Source of the DNA: G963668435 sp963668435
Lineage (GTDB): Bacteria > Latescibacterota > Latescibacteria > Latescibacterales > Latescibacteraceae
NCBI GenBank assembly: GCA_963668435.2
Contig: CAXXSC010000008.1
Span: forward strand, 1,550,001 to 1,614,000
DNA: 64,000 nucleotides
Reading direction: 5' to 3'
How positions within the stretch are numbered: position 1 is the first letter of the stretch; each line of letters starts with the position of its first letter. Under the pieces are notes generated by a model that did no database searches, was not told the origin of the DNA, and worked only from the letters and a program-made list of their open reading frames with translations. Of the stretch, positions 1 through 8,340 are shown one piece after another. The position numbers and the translations under genes were made by a program.

Positions 1-384
1 GGCATAGAGCACGAGATCGTTTGGCATTGCGGTCAGGCGGAAATCTTTCCTTTCTTTCCTGTCGGTCAGACGGCTCATGTACCACATGCGGTATGTATTC
101 GTATCTTTGTTACGGCAAACTGAACCGTAGATATAGACACGATCCTGCTCCCAGGATTTTTCCGGCGCTATGACAGGAATATCATGCTTGCGGCAGGGAT
201 TTACCGACAAACTCACATTCTTTTTTCTCGCTATTATCCTGTTATCGGCAAAAAGATGTTGAATGCTACTGCCGTCTGAATCACGAAAATCATTTGCGTT
301 CGCATTTCCGCTCAACACACCGGGCACAGCACCGATAAAAGGGATCATACCTGCTGAATATTTCAAAAGATCGCGACGTTTCAT
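1..384 (-). CDS. Secreted beta-propeller glycosidase-like protein, 3' part cut off by window edge
   Basis: A frame on the minus strand stays open from position 1 up to an ATG at 384. The protein starts MKRRDLLKYSAG, a twin-arginine-like export signal, and continues with HLFADNRII, a motif common near the start of five-bladed propeller (GH32/43/68 or sialidase-like) domains. Later segments such as YRMWYMSR fit a propeller blade. A GGAG motif lies upstream at 395-398; an alternative in-frame ATG at 390 is only 4 nt from it, so 384 is preferred. Only about 128 residues are visible. Family assignment is inference from motif style; export is better supported. It is probably part of the same glycan-related neighbourhood as the downstream glycosidase. 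Confidence 0.6.
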   Translation of the reverse strand, partial: MKRRDLLKYSAGMIPFIGAVPGVLSGNANANDFRDSDGSSIQHLFADNRIIARKKNVSLSVNPCRKHDIPVIAPEKSWEQDRVYIYGSVCRNKDTNTYRMWYMSRLTDRKERKDFRLTAMPNDLVLYA

Positions 385-465
385 TATCATATCACTCCGG
401 CCTGTTAATTGTATTCGAAAGGATCCCCCGGAATTAACTCCGTAGCAGTTCATTGCAAAGTATGA

Positions 466-1767
466 TTATTTACGCGCCATCATTGCCCTGATCCCCGCGA
501 GGGGCAGCGCAGCCGAATCGACATAATTACCGACATTTTTGTAGCCATTGTCATTGATACATTCCCAGACACCGTTATCCTGAAAATCCCGTACCATATC
601 GATTACAGTCTTTTCGGCAAGCTCCGGCGACACAAGGTTCAGGGTATAGACAAACCAGCCGATTGGAGTCCCCCAGTAAGCACCGTTCTGGTATGTCTCC
701 GGCTTGCACGCCTTATCCCAGTGAATACCTGAGGGTGTGTGGCGAAGCTGCCCACGTTTAACGATACCGGAATAATTATCCTTGAAATAGTTAGCGATGG
801 CATTCCGTTGAGTTTTGTCCGCCACGCCGAGATAGACGGCAAACGCCGATCCCCAGATATCCGGCTGACAACATGCGACAGTCGCGGCACGAAAGAGCCC
901 GGTATCCGGATCCCAGAATACTATCCGGACCGATTCCGAGACTTTCTCTGCCTTTTCAGTCCAAGACTCAGCCTCTGCTCCGCGGCCAACAGTCTCAAGC
1001 AGGTCTGAAAGCTGCCGGGAAGCTTGAATATAAAGAAGCGAACAGAACAGTATATCGCCCTTTTTCCTGACTGAATCAGTGAAACCGTAAGGACAGCGAT
1101 CCCACTCCTGATCTGGATCTATATGCACAAGACCTGTTTCGGGATTAAGAGGCACCGCTTTCATGCCAAGAACGAGCTTGTCGATTATTTCAAGAAGTAG
1201 GGCACAATCCTTAAGGCTCTTATATGTATGCCAGGCAACGCCGACAGTAAACTGAGAACCATCGGCAACCGGATTCACCCCCATACTGCCGTAGCCAGGC
1301 ATATAAATAGCTGTGCCATCGAATTTTATACAGTCAACCATTGCACCGTCATAGCGCTGTCCCTGTACGAAAAACAGGCAGGCATCACGCAGTTCCTGAT
1401 CAGTGAAAGAAGTCGCACTCCCCTCGAGCATATACTCATAATCCCTGAGCCAGAAAGCCTCATAACCTGAACCGACTTGCGGCGGAAAGGCATGTATACC
1501 TGATGCGGTAGTCCTCAGCGATTCTCTGATCATGCTGTGCGCTTTTGCCTCCAGCCATTCTACAGCTTCATTAAACTCACGGGAATAACTGTTTTTCCCG
1601 TCATTCCTCGCGTTAGCACCTGACGAAACACTGCTCGCCGAAACAAGCTGATATGCATTATTCAATACCGTATTTTTCTCAGGATCGGCAGCAAGCTTAA
1701 CAGTTCCAACAGCACCGGTAAATAAAAAAGACACAACAGTGATCAGAATCAGATTTTTTTTAGACAT
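466..1767 (-). CDS. Secreted six-hairpin (alpha/alpha)6 glycosidase-like protein
   Basis: About 433 residues with an N-terminal hydrophobic signal (KKNLILITVVSFLFTGAVGTV). The body has the look of an (alpha/alpha)6-barrel glycosidase: FWLRDYEYM, AYWGTPIGWFVYTLNLV and several WD/WE-rich helices, as in GH63/GH78/GH125-type enzymes. The exact family and substrate cannot be decided by eye. The start at 1767 follows a GTG at 1770 and a GGGGAAA motif, so ATG 1767 is the better choice. It lies downstream of nothing else on this strand and is separated from the Fur-type regulator by a hairpin-rich gap. A role in oligosaccharide trimming in the periplasm or outside the cell is inference. Confidence 0.65.
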   Translation of the reverse strand: MSKKNLILITVVSFLFTGAVGTVKLAADPEKNTVLNNAYQLVSASSVSSGANARNDGKNSYSREFNEAVEWLEAKAHSMIRESLRTTASGIHAFPPQVGSGYEAFWLRDYEYMLEGSATSFTDQELRDACLFFVQGQRYDGAMVDCIKFDGTAIYMPGYGSMGVNPVADGSQFTVGVAWHTYKSLKDCALLLEIIDKLVLGMKAVPLNPETGLVHIDPDQEWDRCPYGFTDSVRKKGDILFCSLLYIQASRQLSDLLETVGRGAEAESWTEKAEKVSESVRIVFWDPDTGLFRAATVACCQPDIWGSAFAVYLGVADKTQRNAIANYFKDNYSGIVKRGQLRHTPSGIHWDKACKPETYQNGAYWGTPIGWFVYTLNLVSPELAEKTVIDMVRDFQDNGVWECINDNGYKNVGNYVDSAALPLAGIRAMMARK

Positions 1768-1816
1768 CACATTTCCCCGGAAAACTTAAGTAAAGAAATC
1801 ACTTGAATTTGACTAT

Positions 1817-1835
1817 CCACCACTAAAAGTGGTGG
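1817..1835. repeat. Perfect hairpin, REP/IS200-end-like
   Basis: CCACCAC-TAAAA-GTGGTGG is a perfect 7-bp stem with a 5-nt loop, followed by GCTTTT. A similar hairpin (CCAC...CGGCT-AA-AGCCG-GTGG) occurs near 45742-45764. Such CCACC/GGTGG hairpins resemble REP elements or ends of IS200/IS605-type elements, but no transposase gene is present here. Confidence 0.5.
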
Positions 1836-1906
1836 CTTTTCGCCAAATTCATGGCTTCGCCACCGTGATTTCCAAAGCATTTTCAGGCAAAGCCTTCAGC
1901 ACATTA

Positions 1907-1925
1907 CCACATGCTGAGCATGTGG
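1907..1925. repeat. Perfect hairpin
   Basis: CCACATGC-TGA-GCATGTGG is a perfect 8-bp stem with a 3-nt loop, followed by TTTTC. It could act as a weak terminator or be a short palindromic element. It lies about 70 bases from the CCACCAC hairpin and both share the CCAC start, so they may be related elements. Confidence 0.45.
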
Positions 1926-2199
1926 TTTTCTAAGTTTGAATAAATGCAAACAAGCGGCGATGATAACAATAAAAGCTTTTGAATAATTATGTCTGTCATG
2001 ACACGGCGCAACCAATTCTTTTCTTCAATCCGAGAAATTTCGTTGATATCCCCGCCCTGACAAAGCAGAATACGCCGTTCGGAATGTTAATAGTGTCTTG
2101 ACAATATCGAATAAGCGCCCATATTGCATTAACACATTCCATAAATATAAATGATCAGAATACCTGATTCCTGTTATCGAAAAAAAGAAAACATTTCTC

Positions 2200-2228
2200 T
2201 TGACATAATGAAGTGCATTGCTTATAAT
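2200..2228 (+). promoter_or_regulatory. Consensus sigma-70 promoter of the PerR/Fur-type gene
   Basis: TTGACA at 2200-2205 and TATAAT at 2223-2228 are exact consensus -35 and -10 hexamers separated by exactly 17 bases. It lies 38 bases before the start codon of the regulator. The -10 box overlaps the left edge of the Fur-box palindrome, so binding there would block transcription, pointing to autoregulation. Confidence 0.8.
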
Positions 2229-2251
2229 TGATAACGATTCCCATTATCAAT
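2227..2251. promoter_or_regulatory. Fur/PerR-box operator
   Basis: ATTGATAA and TTATCAAT form perfect inverted arms around CGATTCCCA. The inner 19 bases (2230-2248) closely match the E. coli Fur-box consensus GATAATGATAATCATTATC. The site overlaps the -10 element and lies just before the regulator gene, as expected for an autoregulated Fur-family repressor that also controls the downstream catalase and peroxiredoxin. Confidence 0.8.
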
Positions 2252-2265
2252 AAGGAAATTACCTG

Positions 2266-2649
2266 ATGCTTCATCGTAAAAGCAGAAAACGTGACAGGAT
2301 TCTCGAACTGTTGAAAAGTACTGATAAGCATCCGTCTGCGGATTGGATATACGACAAGCTGAAAAGAGAATTTCCCGAACTCAGTATAGCAACTGTTTAT
2401 AGAAATTTAAACTTTCTTTTCGAAGAGGGTTTGATCAAAAAAATCGATTCCGGCAGTTCGTTTGACAGATTTGAAGCAAATGCTGATCAGCATTATCATT
2501 TTACATGCAAACAATGTGGTAAAATAATTGATTTACCTGTACCTGTTGACAACACATTGCATGAGATAGTGAACAGCAACACTTCAAATATTGCTCATTC
2601 TCATACCATCGATTTCTTCGGTTTATGTGAAGAGTGTAACAAAAAATAA
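2266..2649 (+). CDS. perR: Fur-family peroxide-response regulator (PerR-like)
   Basis: A 127-residue Fur-family repressor: winged helix (about 1-75) with the recognition helix region SIATVYRNLNFL, then a metal-binding dimer domain. The regulatory metal ligands of B. subtilis PerR (H37, D85, H91, H93, D104) align with H22, E70, H76, H78 and D89 here. Asp at the D104 position is the residue linked to peroxide sensitivity, where Fur has Glu; the Glu at the D85 position is atypical for PerR. Structural zinc cysteines are C81/C84 and C121/C124. Position directly before catalase and peroxiredoxin, with a Fur-box over its own promoter, supports a peroxide-sensing role. It could still respond to iron. 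Confidence 0.85.
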   Translation: MLHRKSRKRDRILELLKSTDKHPSADWIYDKLKREFPELSIATVYRNLNFLFEEGLIKKIDSGSSFDRFEANADQHYHFTCKQCGKIIDLPVPVDNTLHEIVNSNTSNIAHSHTIDFFGLCEECNKK

Positions 2650-2678
2650 CAATCTTCATCACACCCAAGGAACAGACA

Positions 2679-4128
2679 ATGAGCAAAAAGAAAAAGACTC
2701 TGACGACAGCAGCGGGAATTCCGGTCTCTGACAACCAAACCTCACTGACTGCAGGGGAGCGGGGACCGACGCTTTTACAGGATCACTATCTGCTGGAAAA
2801 ACTGGCCCATTTCAATCGCGAGCGCATTCCGGAGCGCGTTGTTCATGCTAAAGCTGCTGGTGCATTCGGCACGTTCACCGTCACGAAAGACATCACGAAA
2901 TATACCCGTGCGAAAATCTTTTCGGAAATCGGCAAAAAAAACAGAGGTGCTGGGTCGCTTTTCCACGGTGGCGGGCGAAAAGGGTTCAGCCGATACAGTC
3001 AGAGATGTCCGTGGTTTTGCGCTAAAATTCTACACGGAAGAAGGGAACTGGGACATGGTGGGCAATAATACACCGGTATTTTTTATCCGTGACGCCATCA
3101 AGTTTCCCGATTTCATTCATACGCAGAAACGCGACCCTCAGACCAATGTCAAAGATGATACTCCGCAGGTGGATTTCTGGTCGCAGGTTCCCGAGGCGCT
3201 GCACCAGGTGACCATACTTTTCTCGGACAGGGGTATTCCCAAAGGCATTCCCTATATGAACGGCTACGGCAGCCATACATACAGTTTTATAAACGCCGAA
3301 AATGAACGGTTCTGGGTCAAATTCCATTTCAAGACTCAGCAGGGCATCCAGAACATGAGGCAGGAGGATGCCAATGTCCTTGCCGGAAAAGATCCCGATT
3401 TTCATACGCACCAGCTTTTCGATGCGATCGAACAGGGCGAGTATCCTAAATGGACCTTGTATGTTCAGATCATGCCCGAACTCGAGGCTGAAAACTATCG
3501 CTGGAATCCTTTTGACATGACAAAAGTCTGGCCGCATGCCGATTATCCACTTATAGAGGTAGGTATCATGGACATGAACCGCAACCCGAAAAACTATTTC
3601 ACCGACGTGGAAATGGCAGCATTTTCACCGGGCAATGTGGTTCCCGGCATATCGTTCTCGCCGGACAAGATGCTTCAAGCGAGAATATTCTCTTACGCGG
3701 ATGCCCACAGATACCGTCTTGGGGCTAATTTCGAACGCCTGCCTGTGAACGCTCCTCACGCTACAAAGGTAGAGAACAGTTATCAGCGTGACGGCGCGAT
3801 GAGGTTTGATGACAACGGCGGTCCGGGACCGAATTATGAGCCGAACAGTTACGAAGGCCCTGCTGCCGACTCCGATTACAATGAGCCGCCACTGAAAATT
3901 TCAGGTGATGCGGACAGATATGAACAGAAACGCGGTGTCGAGGACGATTATATCCAGCCGGGAAATCTCTATCGCTTGCTGCCGGATGATGAAAAGACAC
4001 GGCTTGTAGGGAACATAGTCGCAAGCCTCAAGAATGTTCCTATTGAAATACAGAAAAAAATGACTGAACACTTCAAAAAAGCGGATCCGGGTTATGGTGA
4101 GGGTATTGCCAAAGGACTTGGATTATAA
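2679..4128 (+). CDS. katA: Monofunctional heme catalase, interrupted by a one-base frameshift
   Basis: Two overlapping frames together give one small-subunit catalase of about 482 residues, the usual length. The first frame starts MSKKKKTLTTAAG and carries the catalytic His in RVVHAKAAGAFG. It runs to FSEIGKK, where the frame must shift at the run of eight A at 2934-2941; with seven A the reading continues as KKTEVLGRFSTVAGEKGSAD. The second frame holds the distal Asn in DMVGNNTPVFF and the heme-ligand Tyr region RIFSYADAHRYR. The extra A could be a sequencing error, a strain-level pseudogene, or a slippage-prone switch. It follows the regulator by 29 bases and is probably co-transcribed. It disproportionates hydrogen peroxide. 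Confidence 0.85.
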
Positions 4129-4159
4129 AAACTAAACCATATAAAAAGGATGGTTAACA

Positions 4160-4807
4160 ATGGAAGAAACCAAATTCAACATGCCCCTTCTCGGCGACCA
4201 GTTTCCTGAGCTCAAGGTCAACACAACTCACGGCCCGATGAACATTCCCGGCGACCTCAAAGGCTCCTGGTTCGTTCTCTTCAGCCACCCGGCGGATTTC
4301 ACACCTGTCTGCACGACTGAGTTCGTGGCATTCCAGAAGCGCAAAGCACAGTTTGACGAGCTCGGCTGCAAACTGATCGGAATGTCCATCGACCAGGTGT
4401 TCTCGCACATCAAATGGGTTGAGTGGATCAAGGCCGAACTCGACACCGAAATCGAGTTCCCCATTGTCGCCGCGAACGACCAGGTCGCCATGAAACTGGG
4501 CATGCTGCATCCGGGCAAAGGCACCAACACAGTCAGGGCCGTTTTTGTCGGCGACCCCGAGGGCAAGGTACGTCTGGTGATCTACTACCCCCAGGAGATC
4601 GGCAGAAACATGGATGAAGTGGTCAGAGCTGTCAAAGCTCTCCAGATTTCTGATAAGAACGGCGTTGCTGTACCCGCAGGCTGGCCCGAGAACGAGCTTA
4701 TCGGCGACAGCGTAATCATTCCGCCCGCCACCGATGTCAAGGCTGCAGCGGAGCGTTTGAAACAGCAAGACTGCTTCGACTGGTGGTTCTGCCACAAGAA
4801 ACTGTAA
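4160..4807 (+). CDS. Peroxiredoxin, Prx6-type with C-terminal cysteines
   Basis: A 215-residue thiol peroxidase. The peroxidatic Cys lies in the motif HPADFTPVCTTEF. The C-terminal region (GWPENELIGDSVIIPPA... QDCFDWWFCHKK) is the extended arm of the archaeal/Prx6-like group, in which the two late Cys can act as resolving residues. The protein reduces hydrogen peroxide and organic peroxides in the cytoplasm. It is 31 bases downstream of catalase behind an AAAAGGATGG ribosome site and is followed by a strong terminator, so regulator, catalase and peroxiredoxin look like one peroxide-defence operon. Confidence 0.92.
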   Translation: MEETKFNMPLLGDQFPELKVNTTHGPMNIPGDLKGSWFVLFSHPADFTPVCTTEFVAFQKRKAQFDELGCKLIGMSIDQVFSHIKWVEWIKAELDTEIEFPIVAANDQVAMKLGMLHPGKGTNTVRAVFVGDPEGKVRLVIYYPQEIGRNMDEVVRAVKALQISDKNGVAVPAGWPENELIGDSVIIPPATDVKAAAERLKQQDCFDWWFCHKKL

Positions 4808-4828
4808 GATCAGATAGTATGCAAATAT

Positions 4829-4857
4829 AAAAAGGCGGCCGATTTGGCCGCCTTTTT
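4829..4857 (+). terminator. Rho-independent terminator after the peroxide operon
   Basis: A run of A, then GGCGGCC-GATTT-GGCCGCC and five T (4853-4857). The stem is a perfect 7 bp of G/C pairs. It lies 21 bases after the peroxiredoxin stop; the A-run on the left makes it potentially bidirectional, also serving the convergent membrane-protein gene. Confidence 0.9.
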
Positions 4858-4876
4858 ATTGAAATGATGCCCCACA

Positions 4877-5377
4877 CTATTTAAGCACATCTCCGAGCGC
4901 CGCGCTCATGGAGGCCGGGAATGCCACTATCATGATACGTTTTACAGCCACAATTGCCTCTGTCTGCCACGGGCATTTCTGTACAAGTGTCAGAAGCAGG
5001 CTGACAACGAGCAGGGAAAAAAAATATATGGACACCACCCGCTTGATATATTCGATCACATTGCCTTTCAGCGAGTAGCGGTAAAAGTTGAAATAGACGA
5101 ACAGGGCGATAAACACGACAGTCAACAAACCCAATCCCAGCACATTGCGAAGGGGAAGCTGTGCGCCAAGCACCCAGGTCTCCTCGGTAAATGCCACAGG
5201 AACAGCGAGAACAGAGGCGCCGACAATGACCTGCATGAGGTCTCGCGGCCTGAATTCATGCATGATCGGCTTCAGTGAAAAGCTGATAATTTTACCGGCA
5301 CTGTCCGCAATAGGAACGACCCGGTGAAGATAACCGTCAATTCTTTTAACGGTGGAATCAACATGCTCAAGACCCAT
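4877..5377 (-). CDS. DUF2391/TIGR02587-type integral membrane protein
   Basis: A 166-residue protein with several hydrophobic segments in its second half (VIVGASVLAVPVAFTEE, LGLGLLTVVFIALFVYF, YFFSLLVVSLLLTLV, IMIVAFPASMSAALGD). The pattern VGASVLAVPVAFTEETW is the hallmark I recall for the DUF2391 putative membrane-protein family. The first 50 residues (KRIDGYLHRVVPI) are soluble. Function is unknown. It converges on the peroxiredoxin gene across a shared terminator. Confidence 0.7.
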   Translation of the reverse strand: MGLEHVDSTVKRIDGYLHRVVPIADSAGKIISFSLKPIMHEFRPRDLMQVIVGASVLAVPVAFTEETWVLGAQLPLRNVLGLGLLTVVFIALFVYFNFYRYSLKGNVIEYIKRVVSIYFFSLLVVSLLLTLVQKCPWQTEAIVAVKRIMIVAFPASMSAALGDVLK

Positions 5378-5689
5378 GACTGACCTCTCAAGTTATTGTA
5401 TTTATGATAAATACTATTTCTCTAACATAAAATAAACTGGTATATTCCTCGAACAACTCCGCTCTCAAGCTAATACGCCGAAAGATAATGCTTGTTTCCA
5501 CTTAATGATTATAATAGAATTTTTATAAATGGACAAACAGTGAATGGGCAAGGGTGTCAGTACAGCGGCAGGCTCAATATTATCAAAACTGTCAGCAGGG
5601 ATGTGAAAACCGATGCCGATGAGCTCGTCTTCCCGTGATATTTCAACCCATTCACCGACATCCATGCCCCCGACTGTAGGAGATGACTG
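5378..5689. other. Gene-free gap before the sulfatase
   Basis: About 310 bases separating the divergent membrane protein and sulfatase. No good coding frame of its own; long frames seen on the minus strand here are shadows of the sulfatase. A ribosome site, GTAGGAG, lies before the sulfatase start. No clear consensus promoter was found. Confidence 0.4.
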
Positions 5690-7198
5690 ATGAATATTCC
5701 GCGCCGGACAGCGTTGAAAAACATGGCTGCCATTCCGGGCATCCCGTTTATCGCCTCCTGTGCCACAAACAAAACGGCACGAAAACCGCCCAACATCCTT
5801 TTCATAATGACAGACGACCAGACCGTGGAACAGATGGGCTGCGCAAGCCACCCGTTTTTGAAAACGCCGAACATGGACCGTCTGGCAAACGAGGGCGCCC
5901 GTTTTGAAAACTGTTTCTGTACGAACTCTCTCTGCGCACCGTCTCGGGCAAGTGTCCTTACCGGCTGCTACTCGAATATCAACGGCATCACCGGCAACTC
6001 GGAAAAGAAAGGCGCCGAGGAACGTCTCAACCCCGATCTTCCGACATTCCCGCAGATTCTTAAATCGTACGGCTACCGAACCGGCCTCATCGGAAAATAC
6101 CACCTTCGGCACGACCCGGTCGGTTTCGACGACTGGCGAATCCTGCCCGGGCAGGGCGCATACCTCGATCCCGAGTTCATCGAAAACGGCACAGTCACCC
6201 AAAACAGCGGCTATGTCACCGACATCACCACTAACAAAGCGCTCGATTTTCTCGAAACGACCGATCCCGATACTCCGTTCTGCCTTATATACCAGCATAA
6301 AGGGCCGCACCGTCCGTTCATGCCCGCGCCACGTCATGCGCAGCTCTGGAACGATGTGGAATTCCCGTATCCCGCCTCGTTCGACGATGATTACAGTACG
6401 CGGAAAATCGCCGGTCTCGCCCGCGACATGAAAATCGAAGTAAGCCTCGAGAGCGACTACGACGATCTCCCGGAGGGATTGTCCGATGCTGAAAAGAAAC
6501 GGTGGATATATCAGCGTTTCGCCAAGGATATGGCACGTGCCTGTGTCAGTATCGATGAAAACCTTGGCCGGGTGCTCGATTTCCTCGATGAGCGCGGCAT
6601 CGCCGAGGACACGCTCGTGATTTATACCTCGGACAACGGATTTTTTGTCGGCGAGCATGGCTGGTATGATAAGCGTTTCATGTACGAGCCCTCACTGAGG
6701 ATACCGCTGCTTATCCGCTATCCACGTCTCGGATTCAGCGGCACAGTGCCGAACGAGATGGCGCTGAACGTGGATTTTGCCGTGACAATTCTCGACATCG
6801 CAGGCATCCCCGTCCCCGGGCATATGCATGGCAAAAGTCTTCGTCCCTTACTCGAGGGCACAACACCCTCCGATTGGCGCAAGAGCGTGTATTACTCTTA
6901 TTATGAGGATTCTTGGCGGGCTTACCGCGATTTCGACGTATCGAACCTTAACGATCAGACCTACACAAAATATTTCACCACGCACCGTGTCGGGCCGCAT
7001 CACGGTGTCAGGACTGAGCGCTGGAAACTGATCGAGTATTACACGGAGGATGGTTATCGCGAGCTTTTCGACCTCAAGAACGATCCCCATGAGCTTCATA
7101 ATATCTATGGCAAAAAGGACACCGAATCAGTCACGCAAGAGCTTCTCGAAGAGCTTGAACGGCAGAGAAAACTATACGGGCCGGATGATACGGTTTAA
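5690..7198 (+). CDS. Secreted type-I sulfatase (formylglycine sulfatase)
   Basis: A 502-residue alkaline-phosphatase-superfamily sulfatase. The N-terminal metal-binding motif is PNILFIMTDDQ, and the signature C-x-P-S-R is at C82-R86 (SLCAPSRASVLTG), where Cys becomes the formylglycine catalytic residue; maturation needs a sulfatase-modifying enzyme encoded elsewhere. Further motifs are GLIGKYHL and VIYTSDNGFFVGEHG. The start MNIPRRTALKN followed by FIASC gives a Tat-like/lipobox signal, so it probably works in the periplasm or envelope. Substrate is likely a sulfated sugar chain; the PL8 lyase at 28418 fits this. The next gene is 32 bases downstream and probably co-transcribed. Confidence 0.92.
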   Translation: MNIPRRTALKNMAAIPGIPFIASCATNKTARKPPNILFIMTDDQTVEQMGCASHPFLKTPNMDRLANEGARFENCFCTNSLCAPSRASVLTGCYSNINGITGNSEKKGAEERLNPDLPTFPQILKSYGYRTGLIGKYHLRHDPVGFDDWRILPGQGAYLDPEFIENGTVTQNSGYVTDITTNKALDFLETTDPDTPFCLIYQHKGPHRPFMPAPRHAQLWNDVEFPYPASFDDDYSTRKIAGLARDMKIEVSLESDYDDLPEGLSDAEKKRWIYQRFAKDMARACVSIDENLGRVLDFLDERGIAEDTLVIYTSDNGFFVGEHGWYDKRFMYEPSLRIPLLIRYPRLGFSGTVPNEMALNVDFAVTILDIAGIPVPGHMHGKSLRPLLEGTTPSDWRKSVYYSYYEDSWRAYRDFDVSNLNDQTYTKYFTTHRVGPHHGVRTERWKLIEYYTEDGYRELFDLKNDPHELHNIYGKKDTESVTQELLEELERQRKLYGPDDTV

Positions 7199-7230
7199 AC
7201 ACCGCGGACAAGGCATATCGAGGGGGAAAC

Positions 7231-8292
7231 ATGATTAAGAATGTCAGCAGGCGCAAAGCCATACGGACAGGCATGATCTCAGGAATTGCCGCAGTGAGCG
7301 CGCGGCACGCCCATTCGGCGGTTGTCCCGAAAGCGACGAAAGACCATCCGCCATTCCTCACGCCCTGGAGCCCGCCCTCCGATATCAAGCGTGATCGCAC
7401 ACCCGGAGCGACACCTATCAGACTCGCCTCCTGGTCGAAAAACACGACACTCGATTACCGGCGCGATGGCGGTATAAGCATCACCGACATGGTGAAACGT
7501 GTGCGTGATTACGGTTATACGGCGGCTAACGCCACTATCCGGCGGAGCATCTGGTTCGAGCCGACTGAGAGCGAACTGCGCGAACTGAAAGAGGCGCTCA
7601 AACGTTACGATGTCGACTTTTTCGACATGCACACCACCGGCAGCCTTATCCATCCCGATCCTGTCGAGCGAGAGAAAGTCTACCGTTATACGGTCGATTC
7701 CTGCGCCGCTGCGGAAAACCTCGACTGCCGGATGGTAACAACCCACACCGGCAGCGCGGGCCGTGAACGTGCCATGTCGCCGCACAAGGACAACTGGACA
7801 TGGGAAACGTGGAAAAAATCGGTGAAAGCCATGAAACAGGTTCTCGACGACACGCGCGGCATGAAAGTCCAGCTTGGCGTTGAGGCAACCAACATGACAG
7901 CCATGAACAATCCCCGCGCCCATCTGCAACTCATCGAGGAAATTGGCGATCCGCGGCTCAAAGTCTGCATCGACCCTGTCAACATGATCAACCTGAGTTG
8001 CTACTACCGCAACACTGAACTGATCGAGGAATGTTTCGACCTTCTCGGAGAACATATCATCGCCGCTCACGCGAAAGACAGTTACATCCTGCCCAATAAA
8101 ATGTCGTCGTATATCACCGAGGTCGCACCCGGGAAAGGTGTTATCGATTACGAGACTTACCTGGTGAGGCTCTCACGGCTCAATTGGCCGCGGGCACTTC
8201 TGATCGAGCATATCCCCGACGATCAATATGCCAGCGCGAAAAAATATATCGAGGAAACCGCAAAAAAGGTGGGAGTGAGACTGTACACGTGA
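7231..8292 (+). CDS. Tat-exported sugar phosphate isomerase/epimerase-like TIM barrel protein
   Basis: A 353-residue protein with a twin-arginine-type leader (SRRKAIRTGMISGIAAVSA) followed by an AP-endonuclease-2/xylose-isomerase-like TIM barrel. Visible barrel features are the metal-ligand-type segments GVEATN, CIDPVNMINL, AAHAKDSY and LLIEHIPDD. Such secreted isomerase-like proteins are frequent beside sulfatases and Gfo/Idh enzymes in glycan-degrading bacteria; their substrates are rarely known. A GAGGGGGAAAC ribosome site precedes the ATG. It follows the sulfatase closely and converges on the oxidoreductase gene. Confidence 0.8.
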   Translation: MIKNVSRRKAIRTGMISGIAAVSARHAHSAVVPKATKDHPPFLTPWSPPSDIKRDRTPGATPIRLASWSKNTTLDYRRDGGISITDMVKRVRDYGYTAANATIRRSIWFEPTESELRELKEALKRYDVDFFDMHTTGSLIHPDPVEREKVYRYTVDSCAAAENLDCRMVTTHTGSAGRERAMSPHKDNWTWETWKKSVKAMKQVLDDTRGMKVQLGVEATNMTAMNNPRAHLQLIEEIGDPRLKVCIDPVNMINLSCYYRNTELIEECFDLLGEHIIAAHAKDSYILPNKMSSYITEVAPGKGVIDYETYLVRLSRLNWPRALLIEHIPDDQYASAKKYIEETAKKVGVRLYT

Positions 8293-8324
8293 TAATCCCG
8301 GCCACCTGAAGCAACCGGGATTAT
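8292..8324. terminator. Hairpin between convergent genes
   Basis: ATAATCCCGG (8292-8301) and CCGGGATTAT (8315-8324) form a perfect 10-bp stem with a 13-nt loop. It sits between the isomerase-like gene on the plus strand and the oxidoreductase gene on the minus strand. There is no strong T-run, so it may be a weak or bidirectional terminator. Confidence 0.6.
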
Positions 8325-8340
8325 CTTCTTCAGGAAAATA

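Larger units (their letters stand above)
1768..2199. other. Gene-free gap with hairpins
   Basis: No convincing coding frame. It holds two strong hairpins (listed separately) and an imperfect long-range inverted repeat: GGAATGTTAAT at 2081-2091 against ATTAACACATTCC at 2128-2140. The region separates the divergently transcribed glycosidase and Fur-type regulator, so it may carry the glycosidase promoter. It also looks like a site where small palindromic elements have accumulated. Confidence 0.5.

Noticed and set aside
1768..2199. Riboswitch or small RNA upstream of the regulator
   Set aside because: The two hairpins look like short palindromic elements; no known riboswitch core was recognised.
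5465..6658. Long minus-strand frame of about 400 codons
   Set aside because: It lies opposite the sulfatase, which has full family motifs; the frame has no recognisable protein features.
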